From an uncultured Eubacterium sp. (GTDB taxonomy: Bacteria; Bacillota; Clostridia; Lachnospirales; Lachnospiraceae), in assembly GCF_937958975.1 (NCBI RefSeq), contig NZ_CALGRE010000042.1, forward strand, positions 1 to 6,612: 6,612 bases of DNA, in the 5' to 3' direction. The notes under the pieces were generated by a model. That model did no database searches and had not been told where the DNA came from. It saw only the letters and a program-made list of their open reading frames with translations. Positions within the stretch are counted from its first letter, which is position 1. Each line of letters opens with the position of its first letter. Positions 6,286 through 6,612 of the stretch are shown here, piece after piece. Position numbers and translations under genes: made by a program.

Positions 6286-6592
6286 ATGGCAGGAAAATTA
6301 TATTTATGTGCGACACCAATAGGAAATCTTGAGGATATTACATATAGAGTTGTGAGAACCCTGAAAGAGGTGGACCTAATTGGGGCAGAGGATACAAGAA
6401 ATAGCATAAAGTTATTAAATTACTTTGATATTAAAACACCGATGACCAGTTATCATGAATTTAATAAATATGATAAGGCAAAAGTTTTAGTTGAGGAAAT
6501 GATTGGCGGCAAAAATATTGCATTGATTACAGACGCTGGAACTCCTGGGATTTCTGACCCGGGGGAGGAGTTGGTCAGACAGTGTTATCAGG
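6286..6592 (+). CDS. rsmI: 16S rRNA (cytidine-1402-2'-O)-methyltransferase RsmI, 3'-truncated
   Basis: The first 102 residues of RsmI, the SAM-dependent enzyme that 2'-O-methylates C1402 in the decoding centre of 16S rRNA. Clear marks are LYLCATPIGNLEDIT (5-19), where TPIGN binds SAM in this tetrapyrrole-methylase fold, GAEDTRNS (33-40), SYHEFN (55-60) and the strongly conserved DAGTPGISDPG (83-93). Full-length family members run to about 280 residues, so roughly 175 are missing. The frame stays open to 6612, but the last 20 bases are adapter sequence, so the final residues (IGRASC) are not biological and the gene has not been shown to be truncated in the organism. ATG 6286 lies 14 nt after the methyltransferase stop, with only a weak GAGTGAG-type Shine-Dalgarno. 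It is the last gene of the cluster, as yabC is in B. subtilis. Confidence 0.95.
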
Positions 6593-6612
6593 AGATCGGA
6601 AGAGCGTCGTGT
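6593..6612. other. Illumina TruSeq adapter remnant (assembly artefact)
   Basis: The terminal 20 bases begin AGATCGGAAGAGCGTC and match the opening of the standard Illumina adapter exactly. The reading frame of rsmI runs into it and ends in IGRASC, a well-known signature of untrimmed adapter in predicted proteins. It should be trimmed. Confidence 0.97.

Noticed and set aside
6210..6407. Small - strand open frame across the trmN6/rsmI junction
   Set aside because: It overlaps two conserved + strand genes whose motifs explain the sequence.

Overview
The window looks like one end of an assembled contig from an AT-rich Gram-positive anaerobe of the Clostridia. A Lachnospiraceae-type gut bacterium is my best guess. 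The reasons are the AT-biased codons, the Shine-Dalgarno-led genes and the gene order. That order (Orn/Lys/Arg decarboxylase, nucleoside-monophosphate kinase, holB, ricT, trmN6-like, rsmI) is the Firmicutes cluster known in Bacillus subtilis as yaaO-tmk-...-holB-yaaT-...-yabB-...-yabC. The last 20 bases are not biological: they match the start of the Illumina TruSeq adapter, so the true sequence stops at about 6592, inside rsmI.

Layout. Bases 3-75 are a tRNA-Phe gene. Next comes a large inverted repeat (97-163) that probably acts as a terminator, possibly in both directions. Bases 168-490 hold a tandem array of five full 60-bp units plus a partial sixth. Each unit can fold into a symmetrical hairpin rich in G.A mismatches. 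The array stays open in one frame, but I judge it non-coding. A good extended -10 promoter (508-536) then leads into a stand-alone 310-residue protein (571-1503). Its N-terminal half resembles Mrr-like PD-(D/E)XK nucleases, with an altered active site. This tRNA/array/nuclease-like block is the accessory part of the window.

From 1562 to the end, five genes on the + strand form a tight housekeeping operon: a PLP-dependent basic amino-acid decarboxylase, a divergent guanylate-kinase-like protein where tmk sits in B. subtilis, the DNA polymerase III delta' subunit, the Fe-S protein RicT/PSP1, a TrmN6-type tRNA adenine methyltransferase, and the 5' third of rsmI (16S rRNA 2'-O-methyltransferase). 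That makes six genes counting the truncated rsmI. Gaps are 7-23 nt, with one 4-nt ATGA overlap (holB/ricT), so co-translation is likely. The products serve replication (clamp loading), RNA processing and RNA methylation.

The most unusual feature is the 60-bp array beside the nuclease-like gene. Six alignment columns vary between the copies, and none of them breaks a predicted base pair. The arrangement, a short tandem repeat array followed directly by a gene for a nuclease-like protein, resembles type III toxin-antitoxin loci. The protein is not a recognisable ToxN/AbiQ homologue, so this is an analogy and a hypothesis.
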